DNA from: Acidipropionibacterium sp.
GTDB taxonomy: Bacteria > Actinomycetota > Actinomycetes > Propionibacteriales > Propionibacteriaceae
Length of the DNA stretch: 64,000 nucleotides
Direction of reading: 5' to 3'
Assembly: GCA_022647765.1 (NCBI GenBank)
Contig: JALCLH010000001.1
Span: 62,001-126,000, forward strand
Part shown: one piece after another, positions 7,702 through 16,860 of the stretch
Layout of the letters: each line of letters starts with the position of its first letter
Position numbering within the stretch: the stretch's first letter is position 1
Made by a program: the position numbers and the translations under genes
Notes under the pieces: model-generated
The model's input: only the letters and a program-made list of their open reading frames with translations
The model's database searches: none
What the model was told of the DNA's origin: nothing

Positions 7702-8860
7702 TCAGTTCGCGACCGGCGTCACTCCCAGATGCATGCCGGCCAGCCCGCGCGGGCGGGAGTCCAGCTGCTCTGCCAGCTCGATCAGGACCTGAGCGGCGGG
7801 CGACTCCGGATGGGAGACGACGATCGGGTCGCCGTCGTCCCCACCGGCGCGCAGGTCCACGTCGATCGGGATCTGGCCGAGCAGAGGCACCTCGGTGCCG
7901 AGCCGCTTGGACAGCGCATTGGCGGCGGCCCGGCCGCCCCCCTCGCCGAAGAGCTGAATCCGCTGGCTCTTGCCGTCGGGGCTGCTCACCTCGAGCCAGG
8001 ACATGTTCTCCACGACGCCGATCACCTGCTGCTGCATGATGCCCGCCATGGTGCCGGCCCGCTCGGCCACCTCTGAGGCGGCCGGCTGCGGGGTGGTGAC
8101 CACCAGGACGTCGGCATTGGGCAGCTTCTGGCCCAGGCTCATCGCGATGTCGCCGGTGCCCGGCGGAAGGTCGATCAGCAGGTAGTCCAGATCTCCCCAG
8201 TGGACGTCGGCGAGCAGCTGGGTGAGCGCCCGGTCCAGGATCGGGCCGCGCCAGGCGATGACGTCGGAGCGGTTCGGCTTGAGCATCCCGACGCTGATGG
8301 TCTTGATGCCCAGGGTCGGCACCGGCAGCAGCAGGTCGTCGATCGGGGTGGGGCGGGCGTCCCCGACGCCGAGCATGTCGGGGATCGAGTGGCCGTAGAT
8401 GTCGGCGTCCAGCAGCCCCACGGAGCGCCCGCGGGCGGCCAGCGCCAGCGCCAGGTTCACCGTCACCGAGGACTTGCCGACGCCGCCCTTGCCGGAGGCG
8501 ACCGCGATGACCTTGGTCATGCTGCCCGGTTCGGCGAACGGGATGACCCGCTCGGGGACGCCGTTGCGCAGCTGCACCTTGAGGGCGTCGCGCTGTTCGT
8601 CGGTCATGGTGCCGAGTTCGACGTGGACCCCGGAGACGCCGTCGACGCTCTGCACGGCCTCGGTCACGTTCTCGCGCAGTTCGGTCTTCAGAGGGGCAGC
8701 CCGCCACCGTGAGGAGGACCCGGACGAAGACGCGGTTGGATTCGTCCACAGTGATCTCATCCACCATGTTGAGATCGGTGATGGGACGTCTGATCTCCGG
8801 GTCAACCACGCCGGCCAGGGCCTCGCGGATGAGCGGAATCAGGGGATTCTCAGTGCTCAT
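7702..8860 (-). CDS. mrp: Mrp/NBP35-type Fe-S cluster carrier ATPase, frameshifted here
   Basis: P-loop ATPase that carries and delivers iron-sulfur clusters. The reading frame from the ATG at 8860 gives the N-terminal MIP18-like (DUF59) domain, with IREALAGVVDPEIRRPI through VLLTVAGCP. An extra base at about 8692 then shifts the frame; the protein resumes as LKTELRENVTEAVQSVDGV and continues to the stop at 7702 with VASGKGGVGKSSVTVNLALA (P-loop) and LLDADIYGHSIPDMLG. Joined, the product is about 385 residues, normal for the family. A conserved gene broken by one base is more likely a sequence error than a true pseudogene. mrp-DUF1003-MgtE/CBS order matches mycobacteria. Confidence 0.88.
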
Positions 8861-8972
8861 GGTTTCTGTGTACACGCCGGTGAAAGGGCTGGGCAAGTCA
8901 TCGCCACAGGTGTGCATCCCGGTCCGTCATGGTTGATCGCCGGGCGGCCCGTAGCCTGAGATACTGGAAGGT

Positions 8973-9545
8973 TCAGTCGTGACCGGCCGGCCGGTCTGGA
9001 CCGTCGGCGTCCTGCTGCTCGTCGAGATCGGCCAGGACCGCCTGCAACTCCTCCCGCAGCTGGTCGCGCAGCTCCTCGCGCATCTCGGAGCGGATGTAGT
9101 CGCGGGTGGCGAGCTCGCCCATCTGCATCCGGATCGCGGCGACCTCCCGTGCCAGGAAGTCCATGTCGGAGCGGCTCTGGGCGGCCACCCGGCGATCCTC
9201 GGCCAGCGACATCCGGTCCCGGTCCTCCTGCCGGTTCTGGGCCAGCAGGATCAGCGGCGCCGAGTAGGAGGCCTGGGTGGAGAAGAACAGGTTGAGCAGG
9301 ATGAACGGGTAGGGGTCCCAGCGCAGCTTGAAGATCGCCACCAGATTCCAGGTCACCCAGACGATGACGATGATCGTCATGTAGACGAGGAACTTCGCGG
9401 TGCCCATGAACCGGGCGACCCCCTCGGCGAACCTGCCGAAGGTCTCCGAGTCGACCTGGACCCGGGGCATCCGCCGGCCGGTGCGCGGGCCCGGCAGGTC
9501 CAGGCGCAGGTCCTCGCGGATCCGGTCGTGCTCGCGATCAGCCAC
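8973..9545 (-). CDS. DUF1003 family membrane protein
   Basis: 190-residue protein with two membrane helices (about residues 50-70 and 80-105) and the family signature around FLLNLFFSTQASYSAPLILL with ALAQNRQEDRDR following. The C-terminal half is highly charged and predicted helical or coiled coil, facing the cytoplasm. The function of DUF1003 is not established. It starts with GTG at 9545 and overlaps the end of the upstream MgtE-like gene by 8 nt, so they are probably translated together; conserved pairing suggests a shared role, possibly in cation homeostasis. Confidence 0.85.
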   Translation of the reverse strand: MADREHDRIREDLRLDLPGPRTGRRMPRVQVDSETFGRFAEGVARFMGTAKFLVYMTIIVIVWVTWNLVAIFKLRWDPYPFILLNLFFSTQASYSAPLILLAQNRQEDRDRMSLAEDRRVAAQSRSDMDFLAREVAAIRMQMGELATRDYIRSEMREELRDQLREELQAVLADLDEQQDADGPDRPAGHD

Positions 9546-10812
9546 GGTTCACCCCCGCCAGCGCGCCGTCCATCTGAACCCCGCGCCAGTCGGCGGGCAG
9601 CAGATGGTCGAGAAGGTCGTCGACGGTCACCGCGCCGACCAGTTCGTTGTCGGAGTTCACCACGGGGGCCACCACCAGGTTGTAGGTCGCGAAGTAACGG
9701 CTGATCGCCCCGACCGGGGTGTCGGTGGCCATCGGCTCCAGGTCGTTGTCGAGCATCAGCGAGACCATCGTCGACGGCGGTTCGCGCAGCAGCCGCTGGA
9801 CGTGCACCACCCCCAGATAGCGCCCCGAGGGGGTGTCCAGGGGCGGTCGGCAGACGAAGATCATCGACGCCAGGGCTGGGGTGATGTCCTCGCTGCGCAC
9901 CTTCGCCAGGGCGTCGGCGACCGTGGCGTCCGGGCCGAGGATCACCGGCTCGGGGGTCATCATGGCGCCGGCGGTGAAGTCGTCGTAGACCAGCAGGTTG
10001 CGGACGTCGGCGGCGTCCTCGGGCCGCATCCGGGCCAGCAGCCGCTCGGCCAGCGGCTCGGGAAGGTCCTGGACCAGGTCGGCGGCGTCGTCGGGATCCA
10101 TCTCCTCGAGGATGTCGGCGGCCCGCTCGGGATCCAGGATCGAGATGAGAGAGACCTGCTCGTCCTCGGGCAGCTCCTCGATGGCGTCTGCGAGCTGGTC
10201 GTCGTCGAGGGCCTGGGCCACCTCGGCGCGCCGGGTCGGGGTCATGTCGTGCAGCTCCCGGGCGACGTCGGCCGGCTTCATGTCCTGCATCTCGGCGACG
10301 GTGCGCTCGGTGGACTGGTTGCCCGTCATCACCAGGGCCGGCACCTCGTCCCAGTCGACGATGAAGGTGGACTGGGCCTTCTTGCGCAGTGAGCTGAACC
10401 GGCTGCGTCCCCCGGCCGGCACCACGGCCACCGCGGAGATCTCCCAGTCGTGGCTGCGCACCGGCCTCATCGCGACGTCGAAGATGCTCACCTGGGCGCC
10501 GTCGCGGGTGAAGGTGCGGTCGAAGAGATCGTCGACCACCAGGGTCTCGGCGTTGCGCCGGGAGAACACCCGGGTGTCGACGGTTCCCGAGATCATCACC
10601 TGGAGGGCGTCGATGGCATGGACCCGGGGCATCGGTACGAAGATCCTGCGCCGGGCGAAGAGCTCGACCACCAGGCCGTGCACCCGGGGGGCGCGGCCCT
10701 CGGTGCGCATCTGGATGACGACGTCGCGTACCTTCCCGACCTGGTCGCCGGCGGCGTCCAGCACCGGAAGACCGCGCAACCGGGAGATGAAGACTGACGA
10801 AGACCTGCTCAC
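9538..10812 (-). CDS. PRC-barrel / MgtE N-terminal / CBS-domain protein without a transporter domain
   Basis: 424 residues. The first 90 residues look like a PRC-barrel (RGLPVLDAAGDQVGKVRDVV), followed by an MgtE intracellular N domain made of helical repeats (ADVARELHDMTP, EEMDPDDAADLVQDLPEP) and two CBS motifs near the C-terminus (ITPALASMIFVCRPPLDTP; NLVVAPVVNSDNELVGAVTV). The membrane domain of MgtE is absent, as in its mycobacterial counterpart Rv1232c, so it cannot conduct magnesium itself and is more likely a regulator or sensor. Starts with GTG at 10812, 7 nt after TAGATT. Confidence 0.85.
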   Translation of the reverse strand: MSRSSSVFISRLRGLPVLDAAGDQVGKVRDVVIQMRTEGRAPRVHGLVVELFARRRIFVPMPRVHAIDALQVMISGTVDTRVFSRRNAETLVVDDLFDRTFTRDGAQVSIFDVAMRPVRSHDWEISAVAVVPAGGRSRFSSLRKKAQSTFIVDWDEVPALVMTGNQSTERTVAEMQDMKPADVARELHDMTPTRRAEVAQALDDDQLADAIEELPEDEQVSLISILDPERAADILEEMDPDDAADLVQDLPEPLAERLLARMRPEDAADVRNLLVYDDFTAGAMMTPEPVILGPDATVADALAKVRSEDITPALASMIFVCRPPLDTPSGRYLGVVHVQRLLREPPSTMVSLMLDNDLEPMATDTPVGAISRYFATYNLVVAPVVNSDNELVGAVTVDDLLDHLLPADWRGVQMDGALAGVNRG

Positions 10813-10819
10813 TTGCTCA

Positions 10820-10825
10820 AATCTA
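10820..10825 (-). promoter_or_regulatory. -10 element of the MgtE/CBS gene (leaderless)
   Basis: TAGATT on the minus strand is separated by 7 nt from the GTG start at 10812. It would drive the MgtE-like/DUF1003 pair. Confidence 0.5.
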
Positions 10826-10906
10826 CAATCTCGACGACCCCGCCGCGCCGCCGCGGTGACCCGGATGCGAGGATGCCAGGGACTTGTTCATCGGCGAGGA
10901 AGAGAC

Positions 10907-11806
10907 ATGACACAAGCACAGACACCCGCTGCCAGCGACGATTCGGAGACGCCGGCCGGTTCGGTGCCGCGCTGGATGCAGGTGCTGTTCGCCGTCACCG
11001 CGTGCCTGATCACCGTCACCCTGGCACTGGGCTCGGTGGTCTGCGCCACCGATGCCAGCGCCTCCTGCCCGAACTGGCCGGGCTGCTATGTCGGGCAGCT
11101 GACCCCCCGGGCCCACACCCAGCCGGTGGTGGAGTTCGTGCATCGAGTGATCTCCAGCAGCATCGGCCTGTTCGCGGTGGCCTCGGTGATCGCCGGAGTG
11201 GTTTTCCGGAGGCGGGACCGGAAACTGGTCGTGCTGCCCGTCGTCGCACTGCTCGGCGCCCTGGTCTCCGGGGTGTTCGGAATGATGACCATCAAGTGGG
11301 GGATCAACAGCTTCGAGGCGGCCGTCGACCTGCTCGCCGCACTCGTCTCGATGGGGGCGATGTGGCGCGCCTGGTTCGTCGCCCGGCATCCCGGCGCCCG
11401 CTGGAACTGGCGCCGAGAGGTGAGGCTCGGCGCCGCGGCCTGCATCGTGCTGGTGGTGGGTCATTTCTGCGCGGTGCTGGTCGCGGGGAGCAGCTCCCTG
11501 ACGCGGTGCATGGGCTGGGCGCTGTTCGTCCGCGGGGCCGGAGACGGCCCGCTGGCCGCCTGGGTCGCCCAGCAGATCGTGATGGCCATCGGCGAACTGC
11601 TCGCCATCGCCGTCGTCGTGGTCCGGCTGCGCCGCCGCCGCAATCTCTGGGACCTGCTGCTGGCCGCCCTGATCGTGGTCGTGCTGGTCACCGGCGCGAT
11701 CATCGCGGCCGCCGGGGCCAATGACGGGCTGGCCGTCGTGCACGCCGTCGGCACGGTGCTCGTCCTCAACCTTCTGATGACCGGCACGATCAGGGACAGC
11801 ATCTGA
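10907..11806 (+). CDS. ctaA: Heme A synthase (COX15/CtaA family)
   Basis: 299-residue protein with about eight membrane segments. Members oxidise heme O to heme A for cytochrome aa3 oxidase. The N-terminal pattern ALGSVVCATDASASCPNWPG matches the family signature around SCPxWPxC, and EFVHR after the second helix supplies a heme-ligand His. The second half carries VVHAVGTVLVLNLL with another His. A strong GAGGAAGAG Shine-Dalgarno precedes the ATG at 10907. The gene is divergent from the MgtE/CBS gene. No cta oxidase subunits are nearby. Confidence 0.85.
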   Translation: MTQAQTPAASDDSETPAGSVPRWMQVLFAVTACLITVTLALGSVVCATDASASCPNWPGCYVGQLTPRAHTQPVVEFVHRVISSSIGLFAVASVIAGVVFRRRDRKLVVLPVVALLGALVSGVFGMMTIKWGINSFEAAVDLLAALVSMGAMWRAWFVARHPGARWNWRREVRLGAAACIVLVVGHFCAVLVAGSSSLTRCMGWALFVRGAGDGPLAAWVAQQIVMAIGELLAIAVVVVRLRRRRNLWDLLLAALIVVVLVTGAIIAAAGANDGLAVVHAVGTVLVLNLLMTGTIRDSI

Positions 11807-11813
11807 GCTTGGC

Positions 11814-11972
11814 CCTGAAAACGGCCACTGAGGCGCCACGCTCTGGATAATCCGCGTGGCGACGCTCTGGTGGCCGTTTCCGGGAGAGGCCTGTCGGTGA
11901 CCTCCCTGAAAACGGCCAGATAGCGGGCGGCGTCCGGATAATCCGGTTCCCGACCGTCTGGTGGCCGTTTCC
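11814..11972. repeat. Twin 68-bp palindromic units between convergent ctaA and pepP
   Basis: Two units of identical length, 11814-11881 and 11905-11972. Both begin CCTGAAAACGGCCA, share a central GGATAATCCG, and end CTGGTGGCCGTTTCC, so each unit is an inverted repeat with 11-bp outer arms and a 43-nt spacer. Between these conserved parts they differ. They occupy nearly the whole 179-bp gap between the stop codons. Likely a bidirectional terminator, or a duplicated small palindromic element. Confidence 0.8.
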
Positions 11973-11985
11973 AGCGGTGCTTGAC

Positions 11986-13512
11986 CTACTTGGCCCAGAT
12001 CTCGGCCATCCAGGCCTCCACATCGTCGATCTGACGGGGAGTGTCCTTCGACAGCCACTCGCAGTCGCCGTCGGTGATGAGGATGTCGTCCTCGATCCGT
12101 ACCCCGATCCCGCGGAACTCCTCGGGCACCAGGAGATCGGTCGCCTTGAAGTAGATGCCGGGCTCGTCGGAGACCGTCATCCCGGCGCGCAGCGGCCCGG
12201 AGTAGTCCTTGCGGGCGGCCTCGGAGCAGTCGTGGACGTCCAGGCCGAGGTGATGGCTGGTGCCGTGCACCATCCAGCGCCGGAACTGCCCGCCCTCCGG
12301 GGACAGCGCCTCCTCCACCGGAACCGGCAGGATGCCCCATTCGGCGAGGTACTCGCAGATCACCCGGATCGCCGCCTGATGGATCTCCCGATGGTCGTGA
12401 CCGACCCGGGCCACCGCCGCGGCGGCGTCCTGGGCCTCCAGCACCGCCTGGTAGACCCGCCTCTGGGCGGGAGTGAACCGGCCCGAGATCGGCAGGGTGC
12501 GGGTGATGTCGGCGGTGTACAGCGAGTCGACCTCGATGCCGGCGTCGATGAGCACCAGCTCGCCGGGGCGCAGGTCCCCGTCGTTGCGCACCCAGTGCAG
12601 GGTGTTGGCGTGATCGCCGGCCGCGCAGATCGAGCCGTAGCCCACATTGTTGCCCAGATGGCGGGCGTGCAGGCCGAAGGTGCCCTCCAGCCAGCGCTCC
12701 CCGCGGCCCTTCGCCACCGCGGCCGGGATCTCCTCGATCATCGCCTCGAAGCCGACCTTGGACTTGCGGCAGGCCTCGCGCAGCTGCCCGGTCTCCCAGT
12801 CGTCCTTGCAGAACCGGGCGTCCGAGGTGACCTGATAGAACTCCTGGTCGGCCTCCTCGGAGCCGGCCGGGCGCAGGGAATCTACGGTCTCGGTGACCCC
12901 CGCGTCCGCATCCCGGATGACGCGCACCTGGGGATCTCCGGCCGAGACCGCATCCTGGAGGCGCGAGATGTCGCGGCACTCCAGCCCGGTCATCGCCGCC
13001 ATCTCGGCCAGCGACTCGCGCTTGCCGACCCACATCTCGCCGTAGGTCGGGTCGGCGTAGAACTCCCGGTCGGTGCGCGGGGCGCGCGGCTTGAAGTAGA
13101 GGGTGTCGCGGGCCTCGGCGGTGGGGTCGATGACCAGCACCGCGTTGGGCTCGCGATCGGTGCCCAGCCCCGAGTAGTAGGCGAAGGCGCTGTTGGGCCG
13201 GAACGGGTAGTCGCAGTCGTTGTTGCGGCGCACCAGGGTGCCGGCCGGGATCACCAGGCGCTCCCCGGGGAACCGGGCCGCCAGGGCATTGCGGTGGGCG
13301 GTGGCCGAGGGCACCGAGTCGAGCCGGTCGGGGAGGGTGGGGTCGTAGGGGGCCCAGTCCTTCGGGATGAACTCCACGAAGGCCTTCGAGAACGGCGTCT
13401 GCCGCTTGGGGAGCTTCTGCTCCTCGGCCAGCTGCTCGGTCTGATCGGTCAGCTGCCCGGTCTGGTCAGTCTGATCTCCCGAGATGCTCGTCGTCGACTG
13501 GACCTCTGTCAT
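11986..13512 (-). CDS. pepP: Xaa-Pro aminopeptidase (M24B)
   Basis: 508-residue metallopeptidase that removes N-terminal residues preceding proline. N-terminal aminopeptidase-P domain: PGERLVIPAGTLVRRNNDCD and FAYYSGLGTDREPNAVLVID. The pita-bread catalytic domain shows the dinuclear metal ligands in order: VLIDAGIEVDSLYTADITRT (two Asp), GTSHHLGLDVHD (His), VSDEPGIYF (Glu) and GVRIEDDILIT (Glu). The first 40 residues are Gln/Thr-rich and poorly conserved. The ATG at 13512 has GGGGACAG just upstream. Divergent from hemD. Cytoplasmic; no signal peptide. Confidence 0.93.
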   Translation of the reverse strand: MTEVQSTTSISGDQTDQTGQLTDQTEQLAEEQKLPKRQTPFSKAFVEFIPKDWAPYDPTLPDRLDSVPSATAHRNALAARFPGERLVIPAGTLVRRNNDCDYPFRPNSAFAYYSGLGTDREPNAVLVIDPTAEARDTLYFKPRAPRTDREFYADPTYGEMWVGKRESLAEMAAMTGLECRDISRLQDAVSAGDPQVRVIRDADAGVTETVDSLRPAGSEEADQEFYQVTSDARFCKDDWETGQLREACRKSKVGFEAMIEEIPAAVAKGRGERWLEGTFGLHARHLGNNVGYGSICAAGDHANTLHWVRNDGDLRPGELVLIDAGIEVDSLYTADITRTLPISGRFTPAQRRVYQAVLEAQDAAAAVARVGHDHREIHQAAIRVICEYLAEWGILPVPVEEALSPEGGQFRRWMVHGTSHHLGLDVHDCSEAARKDYSGPLRAGMTVSDEPGIYFKATDLLVPEEFRGIGVRIEDDILITDGDCEWLSKDTPRQIDDVEAWMAEIWAK

Positions 13513-13617
13513 CTGTCCCCGCCTCCAGGCCTGAAGATGTGGCGGCCGGACGGCCGCGAATCCGATTCTAGGCCCGCTGTCGCAGGCCGTCCCGGGCCGC
13601 GAATCCCCGTTCCTGGG

Positions 13618-13623
13618 TAATCT
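13618..13623 (+). promoter_or_regulatory. -10 element of hemD (leaderless promoter)
   Basis: TAATCT followed by six bases and the ATG at 13630, the same arrangement as tatB. Confidence 0.55.
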
Positions 13624-13629
13624 TCGGGC

Positions 13630-14487
13630 ATGGCAGAACCCCAGAACAGCGACCAGACCCTGGCCGGAACGGAGATCCTGGTGACCGCCCAGCGCCGGGC
13701 CGAGGATCTCGCGGCCCCGCTGCGACGCCACGGAGCCGGCGTCTCCATCGTTCCCACCCTGTCGGTCGAGAAGCACATCGACGAGCCGGAACTGCTGTCC
13801 CGGACCCGCGAACTCATCTCCGCCCCGCCGGCGATCATCGTCATCACCACCGGCTTCGGGCTGCGCGGATGGCACGAGACGGCCGACGCGGCCGGGATCG
13901 GCGTCCCGCTGGTGGAGCTGCTCAACGGCACCCGGGTGATGGCCCGCGGGGCCAAGGCCTCCGGCGCTCTGCAACAGCTGGGCAGCAGGGCCGACTGGGT
14001 GGCCGCCGGGGAGTCGACCGCCGAGATTCTGGACGTGCTGGTGGCCGAGGGGGTCGAGGGGGTCCGGATCGCGGTGCAGCTGGACGGCGGAGGGGACGCC
14101 AAGCTGGTCGGCGGGCTGCGCCGGGCCGGAGCCGAGGTCACCGAGCTCACCGTCTACCGGTGGGGTCCGCCGGAGGACCCGCAGGCCGTCGAGCAGGCCG
14201 CCCGGGATCTGGCGGCCGGCAGGTATGACGCCGTCGCCTTCACCGCGGCCCCCGGAGCCGCCGCCTGGGTGGCCTCGCTGGGCCAGGGGCTGGACGCCGT
14301 GCGCGAGCGGGTGGCCTCCGGCTCCCTCACCCTGGTGGCCGTCGGGTCGCTGTGCGCCCAGCCGCTGATCGACGCCGACATGCCCGCCGTCTGGCCCGAG
14401 CGCAGTCGGCTGGGGCCGCTCATCAGGCTGCTCTCCGACGTCGCCTCCGAGGCCGTCGGGCAGCGGAGGGATCCCGCCGCGAGATGA
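13630..14487 (+). CDS. hemD: Uroporphyrinogen-III synthase
   Basis: 285-residue two-domain HemD. The enzyme cyclises hydroxymethylbilane with inversion of ring D, giving uroporphyrinogen III for heme, siroheme and cobalamin. Conservation in this family is low; recognisable parts are LVTAQRRAEDLAAPLRRHGA at the start, IIVITTGFGLRGW, the interdomain YRWGPPEDPQAVEQ, and YDAVAFTAAPGAAAW. It stands alone here, away from hemA/B/C. A UUCG-capped hairpin follows directly. Confidence 0.82.
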   Translation: MAEPQNSDQTLAGTEILVTAQRRAEDLAAPLRRHGAGVSIVPTLSVEKHIDEPELLSRTRELISAPPAIIVITTGFGLRGWHETADAAGIGVPLVELLNGTRVMARGAKASGALQQLGSRADWVAAGESTAEILDVLVAEGVEGVRIAVQLDGGGDAKLVGGLRRAGAEVTELTVYRWGPPEDPQAVEQAARDLAAGRYDAVAFTAAPGAAAWVASLGQGLDAVRERVASGSLTLVAVGSLCAQPLIDADMPAVWPERSRLGPLIRLLSDVASEAVGQRRDPAAR

Positions 14488-14490
14488 CTT

Positions 14491-14508
14491 GAGACGGTTC
14501 GCCGTCTC
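14491..14508 (+). terminator. UUCG-tetraloop hairpin after hemD
   Basis: GAGACGG TTCG CCGTCTC, a perfect 7-bp stem capped by the very stable UUCG loop, starts 3 nt after the hemD stop. No T tract follows. Confidence 0.65.
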
Positions 14509-14625
14509 GCGCTCGGACATTCACAGGTTGGGTCCGTTCACGGATTGGTGAGCGACGTGCGAGTATTCGATCGGGGTGCCGCCGTTCGGCACAGTCCCAC
14601 ATTCGATGTCAGAGGAAGTCTGCGC

Positions 14626-15957
14626 ATGTCAGATCCGATCTATCACCTGCCCCAGGAGAGGCGACTCGTCACCGAGCTGCCCGGTCCCAAGTCGAAGGAG
14701 CTTGCGGCCAGGCGCGACGCCGTCGTCGCCAAGGGGGTCTCGTCCTCCTCGCCGTTCTATGTCACCGAGGCCGACGGCGGCGTCCTGGTGGACGCCGACG
14801 GCAACTCAGTGATCGACCTGGGCGCCGGCATCGCGGTGACCAGCGTCGGAGCCTCGGCTCCCAAGGTGGTGGCGAATGTGCAGGAGGCCGTCGCCCGGTT
14901 CACCCACTCGAGCTTCGCCACCACCCCCTACCAGGGCTATGTGGATGTCTGCGAGCGGCTGGCCGAGCTCACCCCGGGCAGCTTCGCCAAGAAGTCGGTG
15001 CTGGTGAACTCGGGCGCCGAGGCCGTCGAGAACGCCGTCAAGATCGCCCGCCACGCCACCGGCCGGGCGGCCGTCGCGGTTGCCGAGAACGCCTTCCACG
15101 GGCGCACGAATCTCACCATGGCGCTCACCTCCAAGGCGATGCCCTACAAGGCCGGGTTCGGGCCCTTCGCCCCCGAGATCTATCACTTCCCGAGCAGCTA
15201 TCCGTTCCGCGAGCCCGCTCCGATCACCGGCGAGCAGGCCGCTCAGCGGGCCATCAGCTACCTGGAGACGACGGTCGGCGCCGACAAGCTGGCCTGTCTG
15301 CTGCAGGAGCCGATCCAGGGCGAGGGCGGCTTCATCGTCCCGGCCGAGGGCTACCTGCCGACCCTGCAGGCGTGGTGTCGCGAGCACGGGATCGTGTTCA
15401 TCCTCGACGAGATCCAGTGCGGCTTCTGCCGCTCCGGCAAGTGGTTCGCCTCCGAGTACGACGGGGTGGAGCCCGATCTCATCACCACCGCCAAGGCGCT
15501 CGGCGGCGGACTTCCGCTGGCAGCGGTCACCGGCCGCGCCGAGATCGTGGACAGCGCCCAGACCGGCGGTCTGGGCGGCACCTACGGCGGCAACCCGGTG
15601 TCCTGCGCGGCCAGCCTCGGCGCCATCGACACGATGAAGGAGTGGGACCTGCCCGCCCGCGCCCGCGCCATCGAGGCGGCGATCCGCGCCAAGGTACAGC
15701 CGCTGGTCGGGACCGGCTCGGTCGGCGACCTGCGCGGACGCGGCGCCATGATGGCCGTCGAGTTCGTCAATCCCGGCACCAAGGATCCCGATCCGGCCAA
15801 GGCCGGCCAGGTGGCGTCGACCCTGCTCGAGCAGGGAGTGATCGCGCTCACCTGCGGGATCTACGGCTCCTGCATCAGGTTCCTGCCGGCCCTCACCATT
15901 CCGGCCGGCCTGCTCGACGAGGCCCTCGACCTGTTCGTCGAGGCTGCCGGGAACTGA
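14626..15957 (+). CDS. gabT: 4-aminobutyrate aminotransferase
   Basis: 443-residue class III PLP transaminase. Converts 4-aminobutyrate and 2-oxoglutarate to succinate semialdehyde and glutamate. Motifs: VLVNSGAEAVENAVKIAR (PLP phosphate), ENAFHGRTN, LLQEPIQGEGGFIVP, FILDEIQCGFCRSG (Asp to PLP nitrogen), and ITTAKALGGGLPLAAV, which holds the Schiff-base Lys. Start chosen at ATG 14626 with AGAGGAAG 8 nt upstream; in-frame upstream codons lack a Shine-Dalgarno. No gabD is adjacent, so the physiological amine could differ from GABA. Confidence 0.9.
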   Translation: MSDPIYHLPQERRLVTELPGPKSKELAARRDAVVAKGVSSSSPFYVTEADGGVLVDADGNSVIDLGAGIAVTSVGASAPKVVANVQEAVARFTHSSFATTPYQGYVDVCERLAELTPGSFAKKSVLVNSGAEAVENAVKIARHATGRAAVAVAENAFHGRTNLTMALTSKAMPYKAGFGPFAPEIYHFPSSYPFREPAPITGEQAAQRAISYLETTVGADKLACLLQEPIQGEGGFIVPAEGYLPTLQAWCREHGIVFILDEIQCGFCRSGKWFASEYDGVEPDLITTAKALGGGLPLAAVTGRAEIVDSAQTGGLGGTYGGNPVSCAASLGAIDTMKEWDLPARARAIEAAIRAKVQPLVGTGSVGDLRGRGAMMAVEFVNPGTKDPDPAKAGQVASTLLEQGVIALTCGIYGSCIRFLPALTIPAGLLDEALDLFVEAAGN

Positions 15958-15970
15958 CGGGGACCCGGAC

Positions 15971-16012
15971 GCCGGTCGCGGCGACGGCGATGAGCCCGTC
16001 GCGGCGACCGGC
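15971..16012 (+). terminator. Stem-loop after gabT
   Basis: Arms 15971-15987 and 15996-16012 pair at 16 of 17 positions (GCCGGTCGCGGCGACGG with its near complement) around an 8-nt loop, 14 nt after the gabT stop. Confidence 0.65.
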
Positions 16013-16082
16013 TAGGCTGGGCCGGACAAGTTCATGGGTGGTGATTCCGCGTCTCCGCCCGTTCGCGAGGAGGCTCAGTCCT

Positions 16083-16823
16083 GTGAAAGCCGCACCGCAG
16101 GAGCAGTGGCGACTGCTCGACGTCACCGAGACCGATCGGCTGCTGGCCCGGGCCGCACACCGTCGCAAGTCCCTTCCCGAGCTGGCCGAACTGTCTCAGC
16201 TCGCCGTGCAGCGCCGCGAGTTGGCCGAGGAGGTCGTGAAGCTCGCCACCGAGGTCTCCGATGCCGAGCAGGAGGAGCGTGGGATCGAGCACGATCTCGA
16301 GCCGGCCCGGGCCCGGCTGGAGCGCAATCAGAAGACCCTCGACGACGGGACGCTGGCCGACCACAAGGCGCTCACCGGTCTCACCGGGGAGATCGAGCAC
16401 CTCACGCGCCGGATCTCCGAGCTCGAGGACACCGAGCTGGAGGCGATGCAGCGCCTCGAGGACGCCCAGAAGGCCCACCAGGACGCCGACCGGCGCAGGC
16501 TCGCCCTCGACGACCACATCCGCGGCGTCCTGAAATCGCGCGACGACAAGTTCGCCGAGATCGACCGCGAGATCAAGCAGCTCACCGAACAGCGCCGGGC
16601 GCAGGCCGCCGGCATTCCGGCCGACCTGCTGAAGGTCTACGAGATGCTGCGCACCCGCACCGGACAGGGCGCCGGGCGGCTGCACCGCGGCGTCTGCGAG
16701 TCGTGCGGGATGGCGATCAACTCCGCCGACCTGCGCCGGTTCGCGGCCGCCGCCGAGGACGAGGTGCTGCGCTGCGAGGAGTGCGACCGCATTCTGGTGC
16801 GGACCGCGGACTCCGGGCTGTAG
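16083..16823 (+). CDS. Coiled-coil zinc-ribbon protein (DUF164/C4-type, Rv2229c-like)
   Basis: 246 residues: a long antiparallel coiled coil (about residues 30-180, rich in Glu, Leu, Arg) followed by a C-terminal zinc ribbon with four cysteines, CESCGMAINSADLRRF and CEECDRILV. The family is widespread in actinobacteria, usually next to a nif3-like gene; here nif3 is 21 kb away and the neighbour is rnpB. Molecular function is not established; nucleic-acid or protein scaffolding is a guess. GTG start at 16083 with GAGGAGG about 9 nt upstream. Confidence 0.85.
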   Translation: MKAAPQEQWRLLDVTETDRLLARAAHRRKSLPELAELSQLAVQRRELAEEVVKLATEVSDAEQEERGIEHDLEPARARLERNQKTLDDGTLADHKALTGLTGEIEHLTRRISELEDTELEAMQRLEDAQKAHQDADRRRLALDDHIRGVLKSRDDKFAEIDREIKQLTEQRRAQAAGIPADLLKVYEMLRTRTGQGAGRLHRGVCESCGMAINSADLRRFAAAAEDEVLRCEECDRILVRTADSGL

Positions 16824-16846
16824 GGGCGACTCGGTTATGGAGGCTG

Positions 16847-16852
16847 TAGACT
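16847..16852 (+). promoter_or_regulatory. -10 element of rnpB
   Basis: TAGACT lies 8 nt before the first base of the RNase P RNA terminal helix at 16861, the expected distance from a -10 to the transcription start. Confidence 0.6.
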
Positions 16853-16860
16853 GATCCGCT

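Noticed and set aside
7702-8860. Programmed frameshifting in mrp
   Set aside because: No slippery heptamer or downstream structure was recognised, and the same kind of indel occurs in many unrelated genes nearby.
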